This document shows positions 16,947-24,796 of a stretch of DNA of 35,126 bases, in pieces. Both the position numbers and the translations under genes were made by a program. The stretch lies in assembly GCA_964462525.1 (NCBI GenBank), contig CAYWWY010000015.1:1-35126 (forward strand), read 5' to 3'. The stretch is from CAYWWY01 sp964462525 (lineage in GTDB: Bacteria > Thermotogota > Thermotogae > MWEM01). Each line of letters begins with the position of its first letter. Within the stretch, counting starts at the first letter, position 1. A model generated the notes under the pieces. That model was given only the letters and a program-made list of their open reading frames with translations. It had not been told where the DNA came from and did no database searches.

Positions 16947-17810
16947 TTACCTTTCGATGAGGGGAAGTGATAGATAATTCCTAACAAAGTCCTCTGCTTT
17001 CTGAGGGTATTGCATTTTTACTCTTTTCGTTGCCCTTTTTGAGAGCCGTGAAAATAGATTCATGCTATTTTTCAAGGCAAGAACAATGTCGGTTTGATCA
17101 TAATGGGAAAAGCAGCCTTTCATCTCATCCTGAATGTCATTATCGACCCATATTTCAAAAAAACGACCATTATACCAAATTTCTCTTGGCTCCGTTTGCT
17201 TCAACTGATAATCCCATTCAATCATTCTCATCATCAGCGACTTCATATAACCGTCAACACACATCTTTGCTACCCAATACTCGCCTCTCTGAACCTTTTT
17301 CATACTCCAGATACAGTGATACCAAAAATCTTGTATGGTATTCTCAACATCTTTTGCTGAAGGCTCTTTCGTTCTGAGATTTTCAAATTCTCCGGAAGGA
17401 AGGTTTAATTGAGAAAAAAGGTCATCTTTGTCAAACAGGATTTTGACCCCTTTTTTTAGAACACCCATAATTTCAGGATTTGAGAAGATCACTTCTGCGT
17501 GAGAAGCGGGTAATATGGCAAAATCTACATCCAACGCACCCGAGAACATAACTCGCCTTTCTTTTCCGGTTCCCAAAGGAAGAGTTTCTGTAAAAGTGAT
17601 ATGGACATCTCCAATTTCAGACAGCCAATGAGTGCTATAAATGTGTCTTTCCGGTTCTTCTGACAAGATTAAAATATCTAAGTCGGAAAACTCATCTGCC
17701 TTTTTTTCCGTTCTAGCCCTTGAGCCTATGATAGCGGCTGCTCTAAAAACCTCGCATGTTTTTGAATAACGGACAAAATTTTGAATAATACCATCGTATT
17801 TATTACTCAT
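16947..17810 (-). CDS. Aminoglycoside 6-adenylyltransferase (ANT(6)/AadE)-like nucleotidyltransferase
   Basis: The 287-residue product has the nucleotidyltransferase signature AAIIGSRARTEKKADEFSDL followed by DILIL, with the GS and the DxD metal ligands. The helical second half of streptomycin adenylyltransferases follows (WLSEIGDVHITFTE, GALDVDFAILP and a YP-containing tail). Family members transfer AMP to the 6-hydroxyl of streptomycin. Chromosomal relatives often have no demonstrated drug role, so resistance is not assured. The ATG at 17810 (MSNKYDG) is chosen because GAGGTGG lies just upstream; an in-frame ATG at 17861 would add 17 residues without a good ribosome binding site. It is convergent with the maturase gene and lies between the two 121-bp direct repeats. 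Confidence 0.85.
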   Translation of the reverse strand: MSNKYDGIIQNFVRYSKTCEVFRAAAIIGSRARTEKKADEFSDLDILILSEEPERHIYSTHWLSEIGDVHITFTETLPLGTGKERRVMFSGALDVDFAILPASHAEVIFSNPEIMGVLKKGVKILFDKDDLFSQLNLPSGEFENLRTKEPSAKDVENTIQDFWYHCIWSMKKVQRGEYWVAKMCVDGYMKSLMMRMIEWDYQLKQTEPREIWYNGRFFEIWVDNDIQDEMKGCFSHYDQTDIVLALKNSMNLFSRLSKRATKRVKMQYPQKAEDFVRNYLSLPLIER

Positions 17811-17862
17811 ATTCCACCTCAAAAAGTCATATTTATCCTTCCGGGGCATGAGTAGATCCATT

Positions 17863-17983
17863 CTTGGGCATATTGCCTATCGTTCATAGATTAGAATCCC
17901 TTCGTTTTTTTTCGTATGTTCCAAGTTGGCAAAATAATCCGCTCGCTTGTGAAAATCATCCTGTTCATACACAATGATATCGA
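17863..17983 (+). repeat. Right copy of the 121-bp direct repeat
   Basis: About 93% identical to 13872-13992 in the same orientation. It is part of the nucleotidyltransferase remnant at 17877-18080. The repeats bracket 3.9 kb holding the sulfatase, maturase and ANT(6)-like genes. Confidence 0.85.
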
Positions 17984-18080
17984 TAGGATCCTTGGTAACT
18001 GTACCCAAAGCTTTTCGGGCTTTAATCATCAAAACCTCTGCATCGTAACCCATTAGTTGGATTATACCAATTTCTTTCAT
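17877..18080 (-). pseudogene. Truncated minimal nucleotidyltransferase (C-terminal part only)
   Basis: The 67-codon frame encodes GYDAEVLMIKARKAL, then DPIDIIVYEQDDFHKRADYF and GILIYER. This matches the C-terminal half of MNT-type nucleotidyltransferases (family endings of the kind VDIIVYTxEEFExR...GxxxYE). The N-terminal GSxARG and DxD half needed for activity is missing, and there is no good ribosome binding site before its ATG. It might still make a short peptide, but a remnant is more likely. A second, shorter remnant is at 13872-13992. Confidence 0.55.
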
Positions 18081-18146
18081 GGTTGTCCAGATCCTGTGCG
18101 TGTCAAGTTTTGGGATGTCTTACTGCGCCTTATAATTCTGGTTTTG

Positions 18147-18155
18147 TGGTAAAAT
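18147..18155 (+). promoter_or_regulatory. TG-extended -10 promoter of the sbcDC operon
   Basis: TGG-TAAAAT lies 40 bases before the 21-codon reading frame that leads into sbcD. A separate TATAAT is at 18131-18136. Neither has a clear -35 box. Confidence 0.4.
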
Positions 18156-18194
18156 GACAAAGAACGATCTTTTCTCAATGACAGGAGGGTTTCA

Positions 18195-18260
18195 ATGAGA
18201 AAACGTACGGTGGGGACTGCGGATTTTCAGAAGTTGCAAACACAGCAGGAGGTAAAATGA
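18195..18260 (+). CDS. 21-residue leader peptide overlapping the sbcD start
   Basis: ATG at 18195 follows AGGAGGG (18184-18190). The frame encodes MRKRTVGTADFQKLQTQQEV-K and ends in TGA at 18258-18260, sharing ATGA with the sbcD start codon at 18257. A strong ribosome binding site and a 4-base overlap are the hallmarks of translational coupling. The peptide matches nothing I know; it may be a pure coupling leader or the relic of a longer upstream gene. Confidence 0.5.
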   Translation: MRKRTVGTADFQKLQTQQEVK

Positions 18261-19495
18261 AGATCCTCCACACATCAGATTGGCATTTGGGCCGTTCTCT
18301 CTACGGTCGGAAGCGCTATGAAGAGTCCTCGGCTTTTTTGGATTGGCTGAATCAGACTATTGAGGAGGAAAAGATCGATGCCTTGTTGGTTGCGGGTGAC
18401 GTGTTCGATACCAGCACCCCCAGCAATCGCGCGCAAGAACTCTATTATCGTTTTCTATGCCGCGTGGCTGGGTCATGCTGCCGTCATGTGGTGGTCATTG
18501 CCGGGAACCATGATTCGCCTTCTTTCCTGAATGCCCCTAAGGAATTGCTGCGGGCTTTGAATGTGTATGTGGTTGGCTCTATAACCGACCCTTTGGACGA
18601 CGAAGTGATCGTCCTTTATGCGGATGCCAAACCCGAGGCCATTGTTTGCGCTGTCCCTTATTTACGGGATAAAGACATTCGCACCGTCGAGCCAGGGGAA
18701 ACGATAGACGACAAGAATGTGAAACTTGTTGAAGGGCTGAAAAAGCACTACGCAGATATTTTCCAAATCGCTGAGCAAAAACGAACGGAAATAATACACG
18801 CAGGACATGATCGCATCCCTATCCTTGCCATGGGTCACCTTTTCACGGCAGGCGGAAAGACCGTTGACGGTGATGGTGTCCGAGAACTGTATGTAGGGTC
18901 TCTGGCGCATGTGGGCAAGGATGTTTTCCCTTCTTCATTTGATTACCTTGCCCTAGGGCATTTGCATGTTCCTCAAGTTGTCGGGAGTGAGGAGCACATA
19001 CGTTACTGTGGTTCGCCCATCCCAATGGGTTATGGTGAAGCCACACAGGAGAAGAAGGTCGTGATCATTGAGTTCGCCGGGGCCTTTCGAAAGATCAAGT
19101 AGCTCCCAGTACCGTGTTTTCAGCAGTTGATCCGTATTGAGGGTACTTTGGATGAAATTCATGCAAAGCTTGAAGCGCTCAAAAAGAATGAAAGCACCGC
19201 CTGGATCGAGATAGAATATACGGGCAACAGCATCATCAGCGATCTAAGAGAGATGATCGATGAAACAGTATCTGGTTCTGCAATGGAGATACGGCGCGTT
19301 AAAAACCGAGTTGTAATGGACCGAGTGATCCGAATGGGGAAAGAAGAGGAGACCCTTGATGATCTAGAACCCGCAGATGTTTTTACCCGATGTTTGGATG
19401 TCTTTGAGGTACCGGAAGAAGACCGGGAGGAACTGACCGCCTCTTACAACCTTATCGTCCAGTCGATCTATGAAGACGACAAGCATGTGGATTAG
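18257..19495 (+). pseudogene. sbcD: SbcD nuclease subunit gene interrupted by an in-frame TAG
   Basis: SbcD is the Mre11-type phosphoesterase that, with SbcC, opens DNA hairpins and trims double-strand ends. The first 281 codons carry all phosphoesterase motifs: HTSDWHLGR, VAGDVFDT, VIAGNHDS, MGHLF and LGHLHVPQ. After FRKIK comes TAG at 19100-19102, and the same frame then continues with LPVPCFQQLIRIEGTLDEIH through to 19495, the C-terminal capping domain that normally follows directly. LPVPCFQ is the standard junction in intact SbcD proteins. So one base change (for example CAG or AAG to TAG), a sequencing error, or a split gene explains the picture. A TTG at 19127 could restart translation. 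Bases 19496-19506 separate it from sbcC. Confidence 0.85.
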
Positions 19496-19506
19496 GGAGA
19501 CTGATT

Positions 19507-22500
19507 ATGAAGATACTTGAGCTTCGGTTTCGGAACCTTAACTCACTCTACGGAGAATGGATCATTGACTTCACAGACCCGGAGTACGTTTCCAACGGCA
19601 TATTCGCTCTGACCGGTCCCACAGGAGCAGGCAAATCGACGATCCTTGATGCCATATGTCTTGCTTTGTATGGAACCACTCCCCGCCTGGGGAAAATTAC
19701 CAAGAGCAGAAACGAGCTTATGTCTCGCCAAACGGGGGATTGCTATGCCGAAGTACTGTTTGAATCACAAGCCGGTCGATTCAGGTGCCACTGGGAACAG
19801 CGTCGCGCGCGAAAAAAGGCAGAAGGCCCCTTGCAAGAACAAGAACACCATATCTCTGATGCCGATACTGGCAAGCCAATTGAAACAAAGAAGAGTCTTG
19901 TCGGTGGTGTCATTGAGGAAAAAACGGGAATGGACTTTGACCGATTCACCCGTTCCATCCTGCTGGCCCAAGGGGGTTTTGATACCTTCCTCAAAGCGGA
20001 TATCGAGCAGAAATCGAAAATCCTCGAGCAGATTACCGGAACCGAGATCTATTCGGAGATTTCACGACGGGTGCATGAGCGCCAGCGAGATGAGCGCGAA
20101 AGATTGAACCTACTGATCGCCGAAGTATCGGGTATTGGTATTTTGGAGCCCGAACAGGAAAATGAGATTCAACAGAAGCTTGAGGCAAATCGGAAACAAG
20201 AGTCCGATCTTGTGGACAAGTCATCGAGAATCAGTACGGCCATGGCATGGCTCACGCTCATTGAAGATCTGAAAAGGGAAATCCTAAGCCTGACGGATGA
20301 AGCAACAAAATTGCAAGCAGACTTCGAAGCCTTCAAACCAGCGCGATACAAGCTTGAACAGGCCATTAAAGCTGCCACAATGGATGGAATCTATGCAACG
20401 CTCACCACGCACCGTGTTCAGCAATCGGAAGATCAGGCTGCCCTGAAAACGGAGGAAGCGGGACTGCCTCAGTTGGAAACTTCCGCACATGCTCAGGCCG
20501 AAGCGCTTCAGATTGCAGAACAACGCGTATATCAAGCGAAAGAGAATCTGAAAGCGGCATACCCTCTAATCCAGAAAATCCGTTCTCTTGATCAGCGGAT
20601 CGCGGAGCTCGCCAAGAGCGTTTCAGAATGCTCGGAGAGCTGCAAAAAAAGGGATACTGCAATCGAGATCAACAAAAAGGCGCTGTCGAAAGAACGAGAA
20701 AAGCACGGTATTGCCCAAAAATCGAGGGAAACGATCGAGCAATACCTGCAGGAGCATGCGCAGGATGAATGGCTGATCGGTGGTCTGACAGGGATTGAAG
20801 AGCAGCTTGCGAACCTGCTCGCCAGACAACAGGAGATCGAAAAAAAAGAACGGGACCTTCAAAGTGCAGATGCGGCCTTGAAGCAGGCTTTGGAAAAATT
20901 GGATGCGACTTCGAACCAATGCGCGGTTCGCAAGAAAGCGCTTGATGCAGCCACAAAAAAGCTTCTGCAAGGCAAAGGTATTTTGCAAGACATGCTTGGT
21001 GATAAGTCGCTCCGGGAGTATCGAACTGAAAAAGATACCCTGCTCCGCGAAATGGCCTACATGAAAAGGATCGCGGAGTTGGAAGATCACCGGGCCAGAC
21101 TGGAAGATGGCCAACCCTGTCCCCTGTGTGGATCACACGAGCATCCGTACGCGAAGGGGAATGTACCTGTTCCTGACGAAATCGAGCAGAAGATCGAGTC
21201 GCTCACCATACTGCTTGGTCAAGCAGAAGATCAGGAAACCACGATTAAGCAACTGGAACAGGCGGAGACGACTGCGCGAAATGTCCTGAATCACGCCGAA
21301 AAACGGGAAAACCAAGCGGAAAATGACAAAAAAGCAGCAGAAACGACACGCATCGAGTTGACAGGAAGCCTTTCAACCCTTCGGACTAGCTTTCAAGAGA
21401 GTAAGAGGGCCGTATTAGTTAAGCTTCAACAACTTGGTATCGTGGAACTCCCTGAGTCAAAGATTTCATCTCTGCTCGATTCACTGAAAACGCGATGCAA
21501 GGAATGGCAACGACAGGTCATGCAAAAGACCGAAATCGACAAAGAGATTGGCGCTATTGGTTTAGAGATGAAGCGTTTGGATGCTGTGATTGAAACTCAG
21601 CTCATGGCTTTGACAGAGCAACAGAGCGTTTTAGAACAGCTAAAGAAGGAAAGGACCTCTGTAATCGAAGAGCGCAAGGCGTTGTATGGCGATAAAAAGC
21701 CCGATAATGAAGAAATCCATCTGAATAAGGCCATCGCGGATGCTGAGGAAGCGGAAAAGAAAGCCGGAAGCTTGCACACGGAACTACAGCAGAAACTGAC
21801 AACAACAAAGGCCCATGTGGGTTCCTTAATCAGTCGCATTGGGAATCGAAAACCGATACTGGATAGAGTGGAAACAGATTTTTCAATGGCTTTTGCGCAA
21901 GAGGGATTTACAGATGAAAAACAGTTCCTACAGGCCAGACTAACCAATGAGGAACGATCATCCTTATCTTCCCGGGCCAAGGAGCTGGATAACGCGCAAA
22001 CTGAGCTTAAAGCCAAACAGAAAGACCGGGAAACCCGTTTGTCCACTGAGTCCGCCAAGACACTTACCGATAAAACATTTGAGGAACTGGAACCTCAGTT
22101 TCGAGATTTGGATGCATCCTTGAAAGAGCTGCGGGATTCTATGTCCGCTCTCAAGCACACACTGAGAGAGAATGCGGCAGCCAAAGAACGGATCAAGGAA
22201 AAGCGTTCTGCCATCGAAGCCCAGAAAAAAGAGTGTCATCGTTGGGAAAAACTGCATGGGCTGATCGGTTCGGCCGATGGGAAGAAATACCGCGCCTTTG
22301 CTCAAGGCCTGACCTTTGAACTGATGGTTTCACATGCCAACCAGCAGCTTGAGCAAATAACCGATCGTTACCTGCTTATCCGGGATGAGCTTCAGCCTCT
22401 GGAACTGAATGTCGTAGATAATTATCAGGCGGGCGAAATCCGATCGACGAAAAACCTCTCCGGTGGTGAAAGCTTTATCGTTAGTCTCACACTGGCATTG

Positions 22501-22770
22501 GGGCTTTCAAAAATGGCCAGTCGAAAAGTCCGGGTGGACTCTCTTTTTTTGGATGAGGGCTTCGGCACCCTTGATGAAGAAACATTGGAATCTGCTCTGG
22601 AAACCTTGTCCAGCCTTCAGCAGGATGGAAAGCTGATTGGGATCATCTCACATGTATCTGCGCTGAAGGAAAGGATCAGCACGAAGATGCACATAACCCC
22701 TGTATCCGGTGGCCGCAGCGCGATATCTGGCCCAGGCTGTACGAAAGTGGAGGTAAAAATACTGACGTAG
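19507..22770 (+). CDS. sbcC: SbcC nuclease subunit, SMC/Rad50-like ATPase
   Basis: SbcC powers and tethers the SbcCD hairpin nuclease at DNA ends and replication-born palindromes. The 1087-residue protein has the Walker A motif GPTGAGKSTILDAIC (about 37-51), the Q-loop region LAQGGFDTFLKA, long Glu/Lys-rich coiled coils on both sides of a zinc hook CPLCGSHEHP (about residue 538), the ABC signature NLSGGESFIVSL and the Walker B motif SLFLDEGFGTLDEETLE. ISHVSALKERI is the usual H-loop end. All ATPase parts are present, so this gene looks intact even though its partner sbcD is interrupted. It starts 11 bases after the sbcD frame ends, with AGGGA as Shine-Dalgarno. Confidence 0.95.
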   Translation: MKILELRFRNLNSLYGEWIIDFTDPEYVSNGIFALTGPTGAGKSTILDAICLALYGTTPRLGKITKSRNELMSRQTGDCYAEVLFESQAGRFRCHWEQRRARKKAEGPLQEQEHHISDADTGKPIETKKSLVGGVIEEKTGMDFDRFTRSILLAQGGFDTFLKADIEQKSKILEQITGTEIYSEISRRVHERQRDERERLNLLIAEVSGIGILEPEQENEIQQKLEANRKQESDLVDKSSRISTAMAWLTLIEDLKREILSLTDEATKLQADFEAFKPARYKLEQAIKAATMDGIYATLTTHRVQQSEDQAALKTEEAGLPQLETSAHAQAEALQIAEQRVYQAKENLKAAYPLIQKIRSLDQRIAELAKSVSECSESCKKRDTAIEINKKALSKEREKHGIAQKSRETIEQYLQEHAQDEWLIGGLTGIEEQLANLLARQQEIEKKERDLQSADAALKQALEKLDATSNQCAVRKKALDAATKKLLQGKGILQDMLGDKSLREYRTEKDTLLREMAYMKRIAELEDHRARLEDGQPCPLCGSHEHPYAKGNVPVPDEIEQKIESLTILLGQAEDQETTIKQLEQAETTARNVLNHAEKRENQAENDKKAAETTRIELTGSLSTLRTSFQESKRAVLVKLQQLGIVELPESKISSLLDSLKTRCKEWQRQVMQKTEIDKEIGAIGLEMKRLDAVIETQLMALTEQQSVLEQLKKERTSVIEERKALYGDKKPDNEEIHLNKAIADAEEAEKKAGSLHTELQQKLTTTKAHVGSLISRIGNRKPILDRVETDFSMAFAQEGFTDEKQFLQARLTNEERSSLSSRAKELDNAQTELKAKQKDRETRLSTESAKTLTDKTFEELEPQFRDLDASLKELRDSMSALKHTLRENAAAKERIKEKRSAIEAQKKECHRWEKLHGLIGSADGKKYRAFAQGLTFELMVSHANQQLEQITDRYLLIRDELQPLELNVVDNYQAGEIRSTKNLSGGESFIVSLTLALGLSKMASRKVRVDSLFLDEGFGTLDEETLESALETLSSLQQDGKLIGIISHVSALKERISTKMHITPVSGGRSAISGPGCTKVEVKILT

Positions 22771-22857
22771 GTTCATGTGTTTGACCAGAAAACGGGAACA
22801 CTAAGGGTCAAAAAAGGACCACCCTTTCGAATGAAAAAACCGACCCGGTACCCTTTA

Positions 22858-22866
22858 TGGTACAAT
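22858..22866 (+). promoter_or_regulatory. TG-extended -10 promoter of the third lipoprotein gene
   Basis: TGG-TACAAT lies about 95 bases before the ATG at 22961. No good -35 box is present at the right distance. Confidence 0.45.
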
Positions 22867-22960
22867 ACTCCTGGTCAAATGTTGACAAAGAACTGTGAGC
22901 CAAACACACCTTTCAAGCTTAGTTAAGTCACTCATCATTTCAGATTAAGGAGGACAAAAG

Positions 22961-24061
22961 ATGAAAGCCACCAAAGGACTTGCGCTAATCCTATTCTTGC
23001 TCATGCTGGTGATTATGCTTGGAGGGTGTCCAGGTCGAGTCATTGCTACCTATACTCTGATCTTGAACAGGAACGACAACGCATGGGGAGGTGTGAGTGG
23101 GGGAGGTACCTACACGGTTGATCAAGTCGTCCGGATTGAAGCGACACCCTACCAAGGGTATCATTTTTTGAACTGGACATTGGAAGGGACACCGATTAGC
23201 GGAGAAGCCATCCATGATTTCACCATGCCCAGAGAAAATGTGACCATTGTAGCAAACTTTGTCGTCGGTGAGATGGTCCGTGTCGAAGGGGGTACCTTCC
23301 AGATGGGGGATGAGGTAGGGGACCTCCCGTCTTGGGCCCCTTCTGCCTTACCTGTACACACCGTAACCTTGACCTATGATTACTGGATTGGAACGAATGA
23401 AGTGACCTTTGCAGAATATGACGCCTTCTGTGATGCAACGGACAGGGGAAAACCCGATGACGAAGGCTGGGGAAGAGTCACCCGCCCCGTGATCAATGTG
23501 TGGTGGTGGGACGCGATTGCGTATTGCAATTGGCTCAGTGAACAGAATGGTTTGCCTGTAGCATACAAACTGCTAGGAGAACCAAATGAAGGTAGTTTAT
23601 TGGATGCAGAAGGAAATGTGACTGAAGACATCACTCGGGTTGTGGGCTACCGTCTGCCCACAGAGGCGGAATGGGAATATGCAGCCTCCGGTGGACATGA
23701 AGCTTTACCCATTCCTCCAAGATTCCTGTATGCGGGAAGCGACGATATCGATGAAGTGGCGTGGTATCGGAGTAACTCTGCTGAGAGATCCCAACCGGTA
23801 GGAAGTAAACAAGCCAACCTCCTTGGTTTGTACGACATGAGCGGGAATGTGCGGGAGTGGTGCCATGACATGTATGAAAACTACACAAGTGAACCACAGA
23901 TCAATCCTATAGGACCTTCAACGGGCTACGACCGAGTCGTACGGGGTGGGTGTTGGAACAGCGGCACTTTGTTCAGCCGTGTAACCTTCCGCCTCCTTTC
24001 CATCCCGGATTTCCGGTACAGTTACTCTGGGTTTCGTCTTTCAAGGACGGTCATCCCTTAG
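22961..24061 (+). CDS. SUMF1-fold lipoprotein with one InlB/Flg_new-type repeat, paralogue of the 12707-13801 gene
   Basis: The 366-residue lipoprotein has its signal ending in MLGGC (Cys23), one Flg_new/InlB-type repeat (about 30-98) and one SUMF1-fold domain with VEGGTFQMGDE, RPVINVWWWDAIAYCNWL, YRLPTEAEWEYAASGG and YDMSGNVREWCHD. At the place of the FGE active-site pair it reads GGCWNSGTLFS. Both catalytic cysteine positions are lost; the Cys after GG is at another position. It therefore cannot act as a formylglycine-generating enzyme and probably binds something at the cell surface. It is nearly collinear with the protein at 12707-13801 apart from small indels in the middle and a divergent C-terminal stretch. 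The ATG follows AAGGAGG. Confidence 0.9.
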   Translation: MKATKGLALILFLLMLVIMLGGCPGRVIATYTLILNRNDNAWGGVSGGGTYTVDQVVRIEATPYQGYHFLNWTLEGTPISGEAIHDFTMPRENVTIVANFVVGEMVRVEGGTFQMGDEVGDLPSWAPSALPVHTVTLTYDYWIGTNEVTFAEYDAFCDATDRGKPDDEGWGRVTRPVINVWWWDAIAYCNWLSEQNGLPVAYKLLGEPNEGSLLDAEGNVTEDITRVVGYRLPTEAEWEYAASGGHEALPIPPRFLYAGSDDIDEVAWYRSNSAERSQPVGSKQANLLGLYDMSGNVREWCHDMYENYTSEPQINPIGPSTGYDRVVRGGCWNSGTLFSRVTFRLLSIPDFRYSYSGFRLSRTVIP

Positions 24062-24086
24062 CCTTGATTCAGCGGGTGAGAAGTCT

Positions 24087-24134
24087 TATCTCATGTTCAT
24101 CCTGATGACAAGAATGTTCCCTGCAGTTATCTTC
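24087..24134 (+). pseudogene. 48-bp fragment of a MalG-type permease gene
   Basis: 46 of 48 bases match 29970-30017 inside the MalG-type permease gene, including 38 in a row. The fragment encodes YLMFILMTRMFPAVIF. It lies 25 bases after the stop codon of the lipoprotein gene, with nothing permease-like on either side. Confidence 0.7.
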
Positions 24135-24233
24135 GAGAGAATCGTTTGAACACTTGACCGATTATGTTCGATCTTTGGCAGGTAGTAATTTCGAGCACCT
24201 TAGAGAAAACTCCTTATTATCCACAGAGAACGC

Positions 24234-24258
24234 AAACCCCCGATCTCTCGGGGGTTTT
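24234..24258 (+). terminator. Rho-independent terminator
   Basis: A perfect 10-bp stem, AAACCCCCGA / TCGGGGGTTT, with loop TCTC is followed by TTTTCT when the Ts at its end are counted. It probably ends transcription from the lipoprotein gene 170 bases upstream. Confidence 0.85.
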
Positions 24259-24691
24259 CTATGGGAATTCGTATTGCTGTTCGTTTCTTACGCTCTAAAA
24301 CCCAATTCAAAACCCCTGTCAATGAATCCTGTTTCACAGAAATTCTCGTTTCAATTTTTCTTATCTTGCAACCCTTCATCACCATTCCTCCTTTCTTGCT
24401 TCAGGATTACTGGCCCAAGGAATGACCTGTCGGAAGGCGTATCGGCAGTCTCTAAGCCGTTTATCACCATGATACCGGCTCTTTTTTTTGATTCGGCTCG
24501 TCATCGCTGAAAGATCGGCCTCGGGTTTCCAGAGAGGTCATTTCCATGGTATACTCTTGTCAGGAGAAAAAAAGAATAAAAAAAGTTGAAAAAAGAAAAG
24601 CGATACAGAAAGAAAAGCTAAGAAAAAATAAGCGATTAGAAAGTAGACGAAGGTATTTTAGGTTCAACAGGAATAATCCCCCATAAGGGAG

Positions 24692-24721
24692 TTTACGATT
24701 TATGTAAGATCCACGTATAAT
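24692..24721 (+). promoter_or_regulatory. Promoter of the DeoR regulator gene
   Basis: TTTACG (24692-24697), an 18-base spacer and TATAAT (24716-24721) lie about 75 bases before the ATG at 24797. Confidence 0.55.
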
Positions 24722-24796
24722 GGGTACAGAGAGCAACGAATCCTTACAGTATGCAATCACATACCCAACCATGCAAATAGGATAGGAGATACCTCA

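Larger units (their letters stand above)
24062..24796. other. Long intergenic region with a permease scrap, a terminator and promoters
   Basis: No convincing gene is seen. It holds a 48-bp piece of a sugar-permease gene (24087-24134), a strong terminator (24234-24258), a TG-extended box TGG-TATACT near 24547-24555 and the promoter at 24692-24721. A minus-strand frame at 24200-24385 has a good AAAGGAGG but reads through the terminator palindrome and matches no family. Confidence 0.5.

Noticed and set aside
16947..18080. ANT(6)-like gene and nucleotidyltransferase remnant as a HEPN-MNT toxin-antitoxin pair
   Set aside because: There is no HEPN partner, the remnant lacks the catalytic half, and the ANT(6)-like protein is a full-length adenylyltransferase-type enzyme.
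18257..19495. TAG recoding or pyrrolysine in sbcD
   Set aside because: TAG ends several other intact genes in the window, and no pyl genes or stop-flanking RNA structure are seen.
24154..24510. Open frames on both strands of the 24.1-24.5 kb intergenic region
   Set aside because: They run through a strong terminator palindrome and show no domain pattern.
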